In this document: positions 9,484 to 20,832 of the stretch, in pieces | Layout: each line of letters starts with the position of its first letter | Numbering within the stretch: position 1 is the stretch's first letter | Origin: DASZGL01 sp035938875 | GTDB taxonomy: Bacteria > Chloroflexota > Dormibacteria > Aeolococcales > Aeolococcaceae | NCBI GenBank assembly: GCA_035938875.1 | Contig: DASZGL010000015.1 | Coordinates: forward strand, 1 to 51,578 | Direction: 5' to 3' | DNA length: 51,578 nt | Position numbers and translations under genes: made by a program | The notes under the pieces: generated by a model | What the model was told of the DNA's origin: nothing | Database searches by the model: none | What the model saw: the letters and a program-made list of their open reading frames with translations, nothing else

Positions 9484-9512
9484 CCGGAGCGTTGGGCGAC
9501 CGCAGGTACAAT
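9484..9512 (+). promoter_or_regulatory. purB promoter, leaderless type
   Basis: TACAAT at 9507-9512 lies nine bases before the GTG start, placing the transcript start at or within a few bases of the start codon. The hexamer 17 bases upstream is CCGGAG (9484-9489), identical in sequence and spacing to the one ahead of the carboxyltransferase gene. No Shine-Dalgarno precedes the GTG. Confidence 0.55.
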
Positions 9513-9521
9513 TCCGAATAC

Positions 9522-10913
9522 GTGATCCCGCGCTACACCCCACCGCGCATCGCCGCGATTTTCAGCGACGAATCGCGGCTCAGGCGGTGGCTCGAGGTCG
9601 AGCTGCTGGCCGCTGAGGGATGGGCGGTGGCCGGTCATGTCCCTGCAGAATCGGTCACGGTGCTGCGGCGTCACGCGCGGGTCGACGCGGCCCGCGTTGC
9701 CGAGCTCGAGGCCGAGCAGGGCCACGACGTAGCCGCCTTCGTCAGCGCGGTCCAGGAGGGGCTGGGCGAGGAGGGACGGTTCATCCACCTCGGCCTCACC
9801 TCGTCTGATGTCGTCGACACCGCCCTTGCCACCCAGCTTCGCGACGCGCTGGCGATCATCGATGGCGACGCCGCGGCTCTGGAGAGCGCACTCGCCGAGC
9901 GCGCGGTCGAGCACCGCCTCACGGTGATGCCGGGGCGCACCCACGGGGTCCATGCCGAGCCGCTGACACTGGGCGTCAAGCTCGCCAACCACTACGACGA
10001 GGTGCGCCGCTCCCGATTGCGCCTCGCTGCTGCGGCCCGCGAGGTCGCGGTGGGCAACGTCAGCGGCACAGTCGGAACGCACATCTCGGTGCCGCCGTCC
10101 GTCGAGGAGCACGTCTGCCGCGGCCTGGGACTCGACATCGCCGCGGCGTCGACGCAGGTGGTGGCGCGCGACCGCCATGCGGCGCTGGTCAGCGCCATGG
10201 CGGTGTTGGGGGCTGTGCTCGAGCGCCTGGCCACCGTCATTCGCCTGCTCCAGGTCACCGAGGTCGGCGAGGCGGAGGAGCCTTTCGCGGCGCGGCAGAA
10301 GGGCTCGTCGTCGATGCCCCACAAGCGCAACCCCGTGCTCTGTGAACGAATCTGCGGCATGGCCCGCGTTCTGCGTGGCCACACCGTCGCCGCCCTCGAG
10401 GACGTTGCCCTCTGGCACGAGCGGGACATCTCGCACTCGTCGGCGGAGCGCGTCGTCCTCCCTGACGCGTGTGCGCTCCTCGACTACATGGTGCAGTTGA
10501 GCACGCGGATCGTCCGGGGACTGCACGTCGACGCGGCGCGGATGCGCGAGAACGTCGACTGGGGTGGCGGACTCGTCTTCTCGCAGCGGCTGCTCAGTGC
10601 GCTGGTGCTGGAGGCGGGATGGCCGCGCGAGAAGGCCTATCGCGCCGTCCAGGACATCGCCTTCGCGGCGCGCGCTGGACGCGGGGGGTTCCGCGACCTC
10701 GTCGCCGCCGACCCCGCGATCACCGCGGCGCTGCGTTCGGCGAAGGTGGAGCTCGGCGTGATCTTCGATGTCGCCGCGTACCTGCGTGGGGTCGACGAGA
10801 CCTATGCGCGCCTCGGTCTGTCGACCGCCGTCGCCGAGCCGGCGCCGCCGTCGTCGCTGCGCACCGAGCTCGCTGTCGAAGCCGGTCTGGGTGGAGGTGA
10901 GACACGACACTGA
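9522..10913 (+). CDS. purB: Adenylosuccinate lyase
   Basis: PurB releases fumarate from SAICAR (to AICAR) and from adenylosuccinate (to AMP). The 463-residue protein begins MIPRYTPPRIAAIFSDE, the usual family start. It contains HLGLTSSDVVDTA, the catalytic-His region MPGRTHGVHAEP, and the signature loop GSSSMPHKRNP (~262-272). GTG 9522 was chosen over an upstream TTG because the protein then starts exactly like its homologues and lies nine bases after a TACAAT box. It heads the six-gene purB-C-S-Q-L-F block, whose junctions all overlap; its stop overlaps purC as TGATG. Confidence 0.96.
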   Translation: MIPRYTPPRIAAIFSDESRLRRWLEVELLAAEGWAVAGHVPAESVTVLRRHARVDAARVAELEAEQGHDVAAFVSAVQEGLGEEGRFIHLGLTSSDVVDTALATQLRDALAIIDGDAAALESALAERAVEHRLTVMPGRTHGVHAEPLTLGVKLANHYDEVRRSRLRLAAAAREVAVGNVSGTVGTHISVPPSVEEHVCRGLGLDIAAASTQVVARDRHAALVSAMAVLGAVLERLATVIRLLQVTEVGEAEEPFAARQKGSSSMPHKRNPVLCERICGMARVLRGHTVAALEDVALWHERDISHSSAERVVLPDACALLDYMVQLSTRIVRGLHVDAARMRENVDWGGGLVFSQRLLSALVLEAGWPREKAYRAVQDIAFAARAGRGGFRDLVAADPAITAALRSAKVELGVIFDVAAYLRGVDETYARLGLSTAVAEPAPPSSLRTELAVEAGLGGGETRH

Positions 10914-11794
10914 TGCCGACATTGACCAGCGCTGTCGCCGAGGGACTGACCGTGTTTCGCCGCGGCAAGGTGCGCGACACCTTCGACCTCGGTGACGGCA
11001 CCCTGCTGATGGTGGCGACCGATCGCATCAGCGCCTTCGATGTCGTCCTGCCGACGCCCATCCCCGAGAAGGGTGCGGTGCTCACCCAGATGTCGCGTTG
11101 GTGGTTCGGCCGGACGTCGACCATCGTGCCCAACCACCTCCGCGCCGACGACCCCGCCTCGCTGCCCCAGGCGGTCGACTGGGATGCCTGGCGACTCCGC
11201 GCCATGCGCGTCGCCCGCGGTGAGCGCATCGACATCGAGTGTGTCGTGCGCGGCTACCTCGCCGGCTCGGGCTGGAAGGAGTACCGCACCCAGGGCACGC
11301 TCGCCGGCGAACCGCTGCCTGCGGGATTGCAGAATTCCTCGCAGCTACCCGAGCTGCGGTTCACCCCGGCTGTCAAGAACGACGCCGGACACGACGAGAA
11401 CATCTCCCGAGCTCAGCTCGCCGGCATTCTTGGCGCCGAGCTCGCTCGGCGACTCGAAGATCTGTCGCTGGCACTCTTTCGCTACGCAACCGGCGAGTGC
11501 GCCCGCGCCGGGATCATCCTCTGCGACACCAAGTTCGAGTTCGGTTGGGTGGACTCGGAGCTGACCCTCATCGACGAGATCTTCACCCCGGATTCGTCGC
11601 GCTTCTGGGAGGCGTCGTCCCATCGTGCGGGGGTAGACCAGCCCTCCTTCGACAAGCAGTTCGTCCGCGACTATCTGGAGACGCTGGACTGGGACAAGAC
11701 TCCGCCGGGCCCCGAGCTGCCTGAGGACGTCGTCGCCGCGACCGGCGCCAAGTACCGCGAGGCGGCCCGGCGGATCTGCGGAGTCGAGTTGTGA
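10913..11794 (+). CDS. purC: SAICAR synthetase
   Basis: PurC ligates aspartate to CAIR with ATP. The 293-residue length fits the longer bacterial/yeast-like form. Motifs visible are RRGKVRDTFDLGD at the start (phosphate loop region), ATDRISAFDVV, ECVVRGYLAGSGWKEY, DTKFEFG and DEIFTPDSSRFW. The end DWDKTPPGPELPEDVV is typical. It overlaps purB by one base and purS by four (GTGA), so translation is coupled on both sides. Confidence 0.97.
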   Translation: MPTLTSAVAEGLTVFRRGKVRDTFDLGDGTLLMVATDRISAFDVVLPTPIPEKGAVLTQMSRWWFGRTSTIVPNHLRADDPASLPQAVDWDAWRLRAMRVARGERIDIECVVRGYLAGSGWKEYRTQGTLAGEPLPAGLQNSSQLPELRFTPAVKNDAGHDENISRAQLAGILGAELARRLEDLSLALFRYATGECARAGIILCDTKFEFGWVDSELTLIDEIFTPDSSRFWEASSHRAGVDQPSFDKQFVRDYLETLDWDKTPPGPELPEDVVAATGAKYREAARRICGVEL

Positions 11795-12057
11795 TCTACC
11801 AGGCGGAAGTCGTCGTCGAGCTGCGGCCGGTGATCAACGATCCTCAGGGACTCACGGTCCGAGACGGCTTGCGCGCGCTGGGCTTCGCGCAGGTGCGCGC
11901 CGTGCGCGTCGGCAAGGTCATCCGGCTCGAGCTCGAGGCCGCCGATGACGCCGAGGCCCGCGCCGGAGTCGTCGACATGTGCGAGAAGTTGCTGCGAAAC
12001 CCGGTCATCGAGGACTACACCATCGAGGCGGTGACCGCGGCCGAGGCCGTGCCCTGA
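11791..12057 (+). CDS. purS: Phosphoribosylformylglycinamidine synthase subunit PurS
   Basis: PurS is the small dimeric bridge that lets PurQ deliver ammonia to PurL. The 88-residue frame has the expected pattern: VVVELRPVINDPQGLTVRDGL, then VRAVRVGKVIRLEL, and the ending CEKLLRNPVIEDYTIE. GTG 11791 overlaps the purC stop (GTGA), and the stop overlaps purQ (TGATG). The order S-Q-L is that of Gram-positive type three-subunit enzymes. Confidence 0.95.
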   Translation: MIYQAEVVVELRPVINDPQGLTVRDGLRALGFAQVRAVRVGKVIRLELEAADDAEARAGVVDMCEKLLRNPVIEDYTIEAVTAAEAVP

Positions 12058-12766
12058 TGCGCTTCGGCGTCGCCGTCTTTCCCGGCACCTGGTCGGACCG
12101 CGACTGTGCCCACGCGGTCAGCCTCGCCGGCCACGAGGCGGTGATGCTCTGGCACAAGGAATCTCACCTTGGTGGCGCCGACTGCGTGATCCTTCCCGGT
12201 GGTTTCTCCTACGGTGATCACTTGCGCTGCGGGGCGATCGCTCGCTTCGCGCCGCTCATGAATGCGGTGCAGGAGTTCGCCGCGCGCGGCGGCCTGGTGT
12301 GGGGGATCTGCAACGGATTCCAGGTGCTCTGCGAGGCGCATCTCCTCGAGGGAGCGCTGATGCGCAACGTCTCCCTGCAGTTCCGCTGCGAGCCCTCATG
12401 GCTGCGTGTCGAGTCCGCGGCGACTCCGTTCACCGCGTCGTGCCGCGTTGGCGACGTCCTCGAGGTTCCCGTCTCCCACGGCGAGGGACGCTACGTGGCC
12501 GATCCTCAGACGCTGATCGACCTCGAGGCCGAGGACCGCGTGGTGCTCCGCTACGTGACCCGTGAGGGCGATCCGGTGGGTGAGCAGTCGCCCAACGGCT
12601 CGATGCGCGACATCGCCGGCATCGTCAACCGGCAGCGCAATGTCCTCGGCATGATGCCCCACCCCGAGCGTGCCTGCGAGCCGCTGCTGGGCAGCGCTGA
12701 CGGCATGGCCTTGTTCCGTTCGGTCGCGGTATCACTCGACCGCCAGGGTGCCTTCGCGGGAGCAGG

Positions 12767-12770
<4 letters not shown>
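12057..12770 (+). CDS. purQ: Phosphoribosylformylglycinamidine synthase subunit PurQ (glutaminase)
   Basis: This class I glutamine amidotransferase hydrolyses glutamine for PurL. The 237 residues include VILPGGFSYGDHLRCGAI, the nucleophile Cys in GICNGFQVL and the His-Glu pair in MMPHPERA, so the triad is complete. ATG 12057 overlaps the purS stop; the open frame upstream is a shadow of purS. It overlaps purL by four bases (GTGA). Confidence 0.96.
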
Positions 12771-14987
<2,217 letters not shown>

Positions 14988-14995
<8 letters not shown>

Positions 14996-16475
14996 CGAGA
15001 TCTGCCCGGAGATCGACCTCGGCGACGATCCCCTTGACCGCCTGGCCGAGGAGTGCGGCATCTTCGGCGTCTACGGTCCCGGCGAGGACGTCGCCAACCT
15101 CACCTACTTCGGCCTCTACGCCCTGCAGCACCGCGGCCAGGAGTCGGCGGGGATCGCTGTCAGCGACGGCGACTGGATCCGTATCCACAAGGAAATGGGG
15201 CTGGTCGCCCAGGTGTTCGACCAGGAGGCACTTGCAGACATGCGTGGCCATATCTCCTGCGGCCACACCCGCTACAGCACCACTGGCAGCACCAGGCTGC
15301 CCAACGCCCAGCCGATGCTCGTCGACCACGGCCAGCTCGGTGCCATCGCCTACGGCCACAACGGCAACCTGATCAACGCCGCCGAGCTGCGCAACGACAT
15401 GATCGAGCAGGGCGTCGACTTCCTCACCACCAGCGACAGCGAGGTGATCGGCGCCGTGATCAGCCGGACCCCTGGCGACAACCTCGAGGTCGTGCTGCGT
15501 CGCGCTCTGCCCCGTCTCGAGGGTGCTTACTGCCTGCTTCTCTGCACGCGCACCCAGCTCGCTGCGGCGCGTGATCCGCTGGGAATCCGCCCGCTGTGCA
15601 TCGGCCGCCTCGGCGACGTCGCCGCGCCCGGCGGCGCCGGCTACATCATCGCCAGCGAGACCTGCGCCCTCGACGTCGTCGGCGCCAGCTTCGTGCGCGA
15701 GGTCGAGCCCGGCGAGATCGTGGTCATCGACGCCGAGGGCATCCGGTCCAGCCACGTCCCTCGGGACGTTCCCCGGCCGGCGATGTGTTCATTCGAATTC
15801 ATCTACTTCGCCCGCCCCGACAGCGTGATGATGGGCCGCCAGCTCTACGAGGCTCGGGTGAACATGGGCCGTGAGCTCGCCGCGGAAGCGCCGGCCAACG
15901 CCGACATCGTCATCTCCCTACCCGACAGCGGCACTCCCGCGGCGGTCGGCTACGCGGAGGCGTCGCGCATCCCCTTCGTCGAGGGAATGATCAAGTCGCG
16001 CTACATCACGCGCACCTTCATCCAGCCCAACCAGCGACTGCGCGAAGCCGGTATCAGGCTGAAGTTCAACCCCATGCGTCATGTGCTCCAGGGCAAGCGG
16101 GTGGTGCTGGTCGATGACTCCATCGTCCGGGGAACCACGAGCAGTCGCATCGTCGAGGAGCTGCGCCGCGCCGGTGCGGTCGAGGTGCACATGCGCATCG
16201 CCTCGCCGCCCATCATGTGGCCCTGCTTCATGGGCATCGACATCGCCTCGCGGCGTGAGCTCATCGCCGCCAACCGCACCCAAGCCGAGGTTGGTGAGCT
16301 GATTGGCGCAGACTCGCTTCGCTACCTCAGCATCCCCGGTCTCAAGCGAGCTGTCGGCGAACACACCGGCGAGGGTTTCTGCTTCGCCTGCTTCGACGGC
16401 AACTATCCGCTGCAGGTGCCCCAGCAGCTGGAGATGGACAAGCTGGCGCTGGAGCTGCCGGTCACCTCCGTCTGA
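14988..16475 (+). CDS. purF: Amidophosphoribosyltransferase (Bacillus type)
   Basis: PurF makes phosphoribosylamine from PRPP and glutamine, the committed step. The 495-residue product has a 22-residue propeptide before the nucleophile Cys23 (AEECGIFGVYG), which must be exposed by cleavage. The glutaminase half has HTRYSTTGS and GHNGNL; the transferase half has the PRPP loop VVLVDDSIVRGTTS (~370-383). Cysteines in MCSFEFIYFARP, IMWPCFMG and GFCFACFDG match the [4Fe-4S] ligands of the Bacillus enzyme, so oxygen-linked turnover is plausible. ATG 14988 gives the 8-base overlap with purL. It closes the block and faces the FAD-oxidoreductase gene 22 bases away. Confidence 0.97.
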
Positions 16476-16497
16476 TACGCGAAGGCGGTGGCAAGGC

Positions 16498-17901
16498 TTA
16501 ACCGGGCGGGATGTTCTGATTGAGCCGGAAGAAGTTGTCGGGGTCGTACTTCCGCTTCAGCGCCTTGAGGCGCTCGTACTTCGCAGCCCCATAGGCCTGC
16601 TGGATCCGCTCCTCGCCCTCGTCCATGAGGAAGTTCACGTAGACACCGGTGTGGTGAGGGGCCAGGGCCGACCAGAACGCTCGCGACCACTCCCGCTCCT
16701 CGTCGAAGCCCGCCGCCGTCTCGGTGGTCGCGTTGATGTTGATCGTATGCCCCGCGCCGCGTCCGTTGTACGCGGTCTCATGCTCGCCCACTCGATTGAT
16801 CGCTCCCCCAAGGTGGAAGATCGGGAACGCGGTGAGCGGGGAGCGCATTTGCATGGCGTTGTCGGCGACGATGTCGATGACGCTGTCACTGAGCTCGGCC
16901 ACGTCGCATGATCGGAAGTAGTACCACCAGCCGTGCGGGAACGAGGGATCGAACATCGACTGATGAGTGAGGAACGGTTTCGGCGCGCACAGGTCGAGCA
17001 GGGGCGATCCGAAACTTCTCAGGGGACGCACGACCCGCTCGCCGTCCTCGATCGGTCCTGCGTAGCAGCACACCACGGCGACGACGGGTGTGCCATGGAG
17101 CTCCTCAGGAATGACCGGGAGTGCAGGCGCCTTGCGGTGGACGACGATCGTCGTCAGCTCGTCGGGCGCCTCGCTGATCCAGTCGCGGTAGAAGCGCAGG
17201 ACCGCGGGTGAGTCCTTCATCGGCCAGAAGATCGGACCGGCCAGCACGATGGGGCCGAGAGGATTCAGTCGGAACTCGAACTCGGTGACAATGCCGAAAT
17301 TGCCACCGGCTCCGCGCACTCCCCAGAACAGGTCCGCGTTGGTGTCCGCGCTCGCGGTGACGAGCTCGCCGTCGGCGGTCACCAGTTCGGCGGAGAGGAG
17401 CTGATCGATGGTGAGTCCGTACTTGCGCATCAGCCACCCGATGCCACCACCCAGTGTCAGCCCGGCAAGACCGGTGTGGGTGACGATACCCGCGGGGACG
17501 GCGAGCCCGAATTCCTGGGTGGCGTTGTCGAGCTCGCCGAGGAGCACGCCTGCCTGGCACCGTGCGATACGCGCCACAGGATCGACCCGGATGCCCTTCA
17601 TCGGCGAGAGGTCGATCACCAGACCACCGTCGCAGGACGACAGACCAGGAAAGCTGTGGCCGCCACTGCGCACCGCGACGAGCAGGCCGGTCCGGCGCGC
17701 CATGCGCACGGCCGCCACGACGTCAGCCGGGCCGGCACACCGGACGATCATGGCGGGGAACCGATTGACGGAGCCGTTCCAGATCCTGCGTGCCTCGTCG
17801 TAGTCCGTGTCGCTCGGCCGAACGAGCTGACCGCGGAGCGATTTCTCGAGCTCTGCCACCGCGCCTGGATCAATGTCGACCGCTGCACCGATGCTGCTCA
17901 T
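16498..17901 (-). CDS. FAD-binding oxidoreductase, berberine-bridge-enzyme-like
   Basis: The 467-residue protein has a PCMH-type FAD domain (residues ~45-220) and a C-terminal BBE segment ending KYDPDNFFRLNQNIPPG. His82 in RSGGHSFPG is the usual site of covalent 8-alpha-histidyl FAD. The second, cysteinyl link of bicovalent members is missing: the matching region reads GIVTHTGLAGLTLGGG. The substrate is unknown; relatives oxidise sugars, alkaloids or secondary metabolites. ATG 17901 has a GGGGGAG ribosome site five bases upstream. It lies antisense between purF and glgP and belongs to neither set, so it may be an insertion. It stands alone, with a CATACT -10-like box at 17959-17964. Confidence 0.9.
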   Translation of the reverse strand: MSSIGAAVDIDPGAVAELEKSLRGQLVRPSDTDYDEARRIWNGSVNRFPAMIVRCAGPADVVAAVRMARRTGLLVAVRSGGHSFPGLSSCDGGLVIDLSPMKGIRVDPVARIARCQAGVLLGELDNATQEFGLAVPAGIVTHTGLAGLTLGGGIGWLMRKYGLTIDQLLSAELVTADGELVTASADTNADLFWGVRGAGGNFGIVTEFEFRLNPLGPIVLAGPIFWPMKDSPAVLRFYRDWISEAPDELTTIVVHRKAPALPVIPEELHGTPVVAVVCCYAGPIEDGERVVRPLRSFGSPLLDLCAPKPFLTHQSMFDPSFPHGWWYYFRSCDVAELSDSVIDIVADNAMQMRSPLTAFPIFHLGGAINRVGEHETAYNGRGAGHTININATTETAAGFDEEREWSRAFWSALAPHHTGVYVNFLMDEGEERIQQAYGAAKYERLKALKRKYDPDNFFRLNQNIPPG

Positions 17902-17958
17902 CGCGACTCCCCCGTGCCCGCCCAGACCGGCTCGAGCCCACACCCCGAGGCGCCTCAG

Positions 17959-17964
17959 AGTATG
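17959..17964 (-). promoter_or_regulatory. Possible -10 box of the FAD-oxidoreductase gene
   Basis: CATACT on the minus strand lies about 57 bases before the ATG. The rest of the 17902-18131 gap shows no other gene. No -35 match is evident. Confidence 0.3.
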
Positions 17965-18131
17965 CGGCTCACTGCTGTTCTGCTGCCACATCCCGCGGAG
18001 CGCGAGACTTGCCACGTCGCCGGTGAGTCCGTCGCGGCCCCGGTTCGCGGACGGCCGCTGGCGCTTCCCCAATCGGCATCGGTACCCTGCGGCTCAAACC
18101 ACCACCGTCCATCCATGACGAGATCGAGAAC

Positions 18132-18191
18132 ATGACCAGTGCAGAAGACTCGCTGAGGCGGATCGGCGCGCCGGCGACGACGCGATCCTGA
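18132..18191 (+). CDS. Possible 19-aa leader ORF overlapping the glgP start
   Basis: ATG 18132 opens a frame of 19 residues (MTSAEDSLRRIGAPATTRS). Its TGA (18189-18191) overlaps the CTG that would start glgP. It could be a coupling peptide, or the true glgP start separated from the main frame by a base error or frameshift. The ribosome site is poor. Confidence 0.3.
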   Translation: MTSAEDSLRRIGAPATTRS

Positions 18192-20317
18192 GCGCCGACC
18201 TTCGCCGGGCGGCCGCCGACCTCGCCGCCAGGCTCCCCGAGCCGCTGGCGGGCCTGGCCACGCTCGGCTACAACTACCGCTGGTCGTGGACCGGCGGTGA
18301 CGCGCTCTTCGCGGAGATCGATCCTGACCGCTGGGAACTGACCCGGTTCAACCCGGTGCGCTTCCTCGTGGAGACGTCGATGGCGTCGCTGCTGCGCGCG
18401 GCTGAGCGCCCGGACTTCGTCGCGCGTGTCGCTGCTGCCGTCACCGAGCAGGCCACGCACATGGCCGGCGCTCCTGCGCATGATGCCGCGCCGATCGCCT
18501 TCATCTGCGCGGAATTCGGCATCCACCGCTCGCTGCCCATCTACGCGGGTGGACTCGGCGTCCTCGCCGGCGACTTCCTCAAGGAGGCGAGCGACAGCGG
18601 CATTCCCCTTGTTGGCGTCGGCCTCTTCTATCGCCAGGGATATTTCCGTCAGCGGCTCGATCACGACGGCTGGCAGGTCGAGTACTGGACATGGAACGAC
18701 CCCGAACGACTTCCCATAGCGCTGGTCACCGACACGCGCGGCGACCCGGTGACGGTGACGGTCCCCATCCGCGGCTTCCCCGTCGTCACCCAGATCTGGC
18801 GCGTCGACGTGGGCCGCGTCCCCTTGTTCCTGCTCGACTCCGACCTCCCCCAGAACCGCCGTGTCGATCGCTGGACAACGTCGCGCCTCTACGTCGCCGA
18901 CCGGGGCACGCGCATCGCTCAGTACGTGCTCCTCGGCAGAGGCAGCATCATGGCGCTGCGCGCGATGGGCATCGAGCCGTCTTTGGTGCATCTCAACGAG
19001 GGCCACGCGGCGCTGGCGCCCCTGGAGATGGCGCGCAAAGCCGTCGACGAGGGAAGCAGCATCGACGCCGCGGTCGAGGCAGTTCGCGAGCGCACGGTGT
19101 TCACCACGCACACGCCGGTCGCCGCGGGCAATGAGACGTTCACGCGCGCCGAGAGCGCCTTGCTGCTCGACGGGCTGGCTGCCGATCTCGGTGTCGCCAA
19201 CGAGGATCTCCTGCCCCTGGGACGCGTGCACGTCGACGATGCCGACGAGCCCTTCGGTCTGACCCCACTGGGGATCCGCCTGAGCCGCTCGACCAACGGC
19301 GTCAGCCGGCGCCACGGCATCGTGGCACGGGAGATGTGGCGCGACCTGGCGCGTGGTGGTGCCGTCATCACGCATGTCACCAACGGCGTGCATCTGCGCA
19401 CCTGGATGGCTCGCGACATGCAGGACCTCCTCGCCGATGTCCTTGGTGACGACTGGTACGTCCGCGCATCAGATCCGACGACGTGGGAGCGATTCGACGC
19501 CGTCTCCGACGAGACGTTGTGGGCGGTCCGCAACCGCTTGCGCGCGATACTGGTCGACGACGTGCGCGATCGCAGCATCATCGCGCGGCTGTCGCGTGAC
19601 GAGGACGCGGAGTATGCCCAGGAGGCGGCGCGCACCTTCGACCCCGCACGGCTGACGCTCGGTTTTGCCCGGCGCCTGGCCACCTACAAGCGGCTCCGCC
19701 TGCTGGCTCACGACATCGACCGTGCCCTGGCGCTGCTCAACGAAAGCGTCAACCAGATCCAGGTCGTCATCGCCGGCAAGGCACATCCGCGCGATGACGC
19801 GGGTAAACGCACCCTGCAAGAGCTCTTCGAACAGCGCACCTTTCCCGGCGCGGCCGGTCGCGTGGTCTTCCTCGAGGACTACGACATGAACCTGGCGACA
19901 CGTCTGGTTGCCGGCTGTGACGTGTGGATCAACGTACCCCAGTTTCCCTTCGAGGCAAGCGGCACCAGTGGGATGAAGGCAGCGATCAACGGTGCGCTCA
20001 ACCTCAGCATCCGCGACGGCTGGTGGGAGGAGGGCTGGACCGGCGACAACGGCTGGGGATTCGGCGGCGCCGGCACCGACCAGAGCGGTGACGTCGACGC
20101 GCGCGACGCCGCGCAGCTCTATCGCATCGTCGGTCAGGAGGTGATGCCCCTGTTCTGGGACCGAGGCGACGATGGCATACCGCACCGCTGGGTCGCGTAC
20201 GTTCGCGCTGCTATCCGCAGCGTCGCCATGGGATTCGGGGCCGGACGGATGCTCGGCGACTATCGTCGAACGGTGTACTCTCCCGCAGCGAACCGGCACA
20301 CAGGGGAGACGACGTGA
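18188..20317 (+). CDS. glgP: Alpha-glucan (glycogen) phosphorylase, unusual start
   Basis: GlgP releases glucose-1-phosphate from alpha-glucan. The frame encodes the short alpha-glucan phosphorylase type: LPEPLAGLATLGYNYRWSW at the N-terminus, FGIHRSLPIYAGGLGVLAGD, HLNEGHAAL, FTTHTPVAAGNE, and PLP/phosphate-region motifs GFARRLATYKR and EASGTSGMKAAINGALN. Counting from CTG 18188 it has 709 residues. No ATG, GTG or TTG exists in frame before GTG 18356, which would cut off 56 conserved residues, so either CTG is the start or a frameshift separates it from ATG 18132. The stop overlaps the next gene (GTGA). Glucan supply presumably comes from the GlgE cluster at 30-40 kb. Confidence 0.9.
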   Translation: MSADLRRAAADLAARLPEPLAGLATLGYNYRWSWTGGDALFAEIDPDRWELTRFNPVRFLVETSMASLLRAAERPDFVARVAAAVTEQATHMAGAPAHDAAPIAFICAEFGIHRSLPIYAGGLGVLAGDFLKEASDSGIPLVGVGLFYRQGYFRQRLDHDGWQVEYWTWNDPERLPIALVTDTRGDPVTVTVPIRGFPVVTQIWRVDVGRVPLFLLDSDLPQNRRVDRWTTSRLYVADRGTRIAQYVLLGRGSIMALRAMGIEPSLVHLNEGHAALAPLEMARKAVDEGSSIDAAVEAVRERTVFTTHTPVAAGNETFTRAESALLLDGLAADLGVANEDLLPLGRVHVDDADEPFGLTPLGIRLSRSTNGVSRRHGIVAREMWRDLARGGAVITHVTNGVHLRTWMARDMQDLLADVLGDDWYVRASDPTTWERFDAVSDETLWAVRNRLRAILVDDVRDRSIIARLSRDEDAEYAQEAARTFDPARLTLGFARRLATYKRLRLLAHDIDRALALLNESVNQIQVVIAGKAHPRDDAGKRTLQELFEQRTFPGAAGRVVFLEDYDMNLATRLVAGCDVWINVPQFPFEASGTSGMKAAINGALNLSIRDGWWEEGWTGDNGWGFGGAGTDQSGDVDARDAAQLYRIVGQEVMPLFWDRGDDGIPHRWVAYVRAAIRSVAMGFGAGRMLGDYRRTVYSPAANRHTGETT

Positions 20318-20814
20318 ACTGGTACGAGTTCTGGCTGTTCCTCCACATCATGGCGGCGATCGTCGCCTTCGGACCGATCTTCGTCTTTCCCCTGGTGGGC
20401 ATCCTGCGCGCCAAGAATCCGCAGCACGTGCTCTTTGCCGTGCACATCGACGAGGCGATCGAGAGCCGCCTGGTCATCCCCTTCGCGCTGACCATGCCGG
20501 TCTCGGGCACAGCGCTGATCATCAATCGCCACATCGACCTGACGTCGAGCAAGTGGCTCGGCGTGGCGATCCTCCTCTACGCCATCGCCCTGGCGCTGGC
20601 TCTGTTTCATCAGGTCCCGGCGACCAGGCGGCTCGTCCGCATCGCCGAGGCGATGCCGGCGCACGGGCCGGGCGCTGAAGCCGCCGGCCCGCCGCCGGAG
20701 ATGGTCGCCATCTTCAACAGAGTCCGCGCCGTGGGCATGCTGCTCACCCTGTTGCTCGTCACCATCGTGGTGATGATGATCTTCAAGCCGGGCGGAACAA
20801 CCTTCACCACCTGA
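20314..20814 (+). CDS. Four-helix membrane protein, DUF2269-like
   Basis: The 166-residue protein begins MNWYEFWLFLHIMAAIVAFGP. It has four hydrophobic helices (~5-30, 50-70, 78-97, 135-157) with conserved His near the start and in NRHIDL, the pattern of DUF2269 integral membrane proteins. The function is unknown; the family's His residues could bind a cofactor, but this is speculative. GTG 20314 overlaps the glgP stop and is preceded by GGGGAG. A strong hairpin spans its stop codon. Confidence 0.7.
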   Translation: MNWYEFWLFLHIMAAIVAFGPIFVFPLVGILRAKNPQHVLFAVHIDEAIESRLVIPFALTMPVSGTALIINRHIDLTSSKWLGVAILLYAIALALALFHQVPATRRLVRIAEAMPAHGPGAEAAGPPPEMVAIFNRVRAVGMLLTLLLVTIVVMMIFKPGGTTFTT

Positions 20815-20825
20815 TCCGGTGGTGA
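20804..20825 (+). promoter_or_regulatory. Hairpin that masks the ribosome site of the acetyltransferase gene
   Basis: TCACCACC (20804-20811) and GGTGGTGA (20818-20825) form an 8-bp perfect stem with a 6-base loop that contains the TGA stop of the upstream gene. The 3' arm lies within GGTGGTGATC, one mismatch from a full Shine-Dalgarno, five bases before ATG 20833. No T-tract follows, so it is not a terminator. It suggests translational coupling. Confidence 0.55.
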
Positions 20826-20832
20826 TCGCGGT

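Noticed and set aside
18356..20317. Taking GTG 18356 as the glgP start
   Set aside because: It would remove conserved N-terminal residues (YNYRWSW region) that are plainly coding upstream in the same frame.
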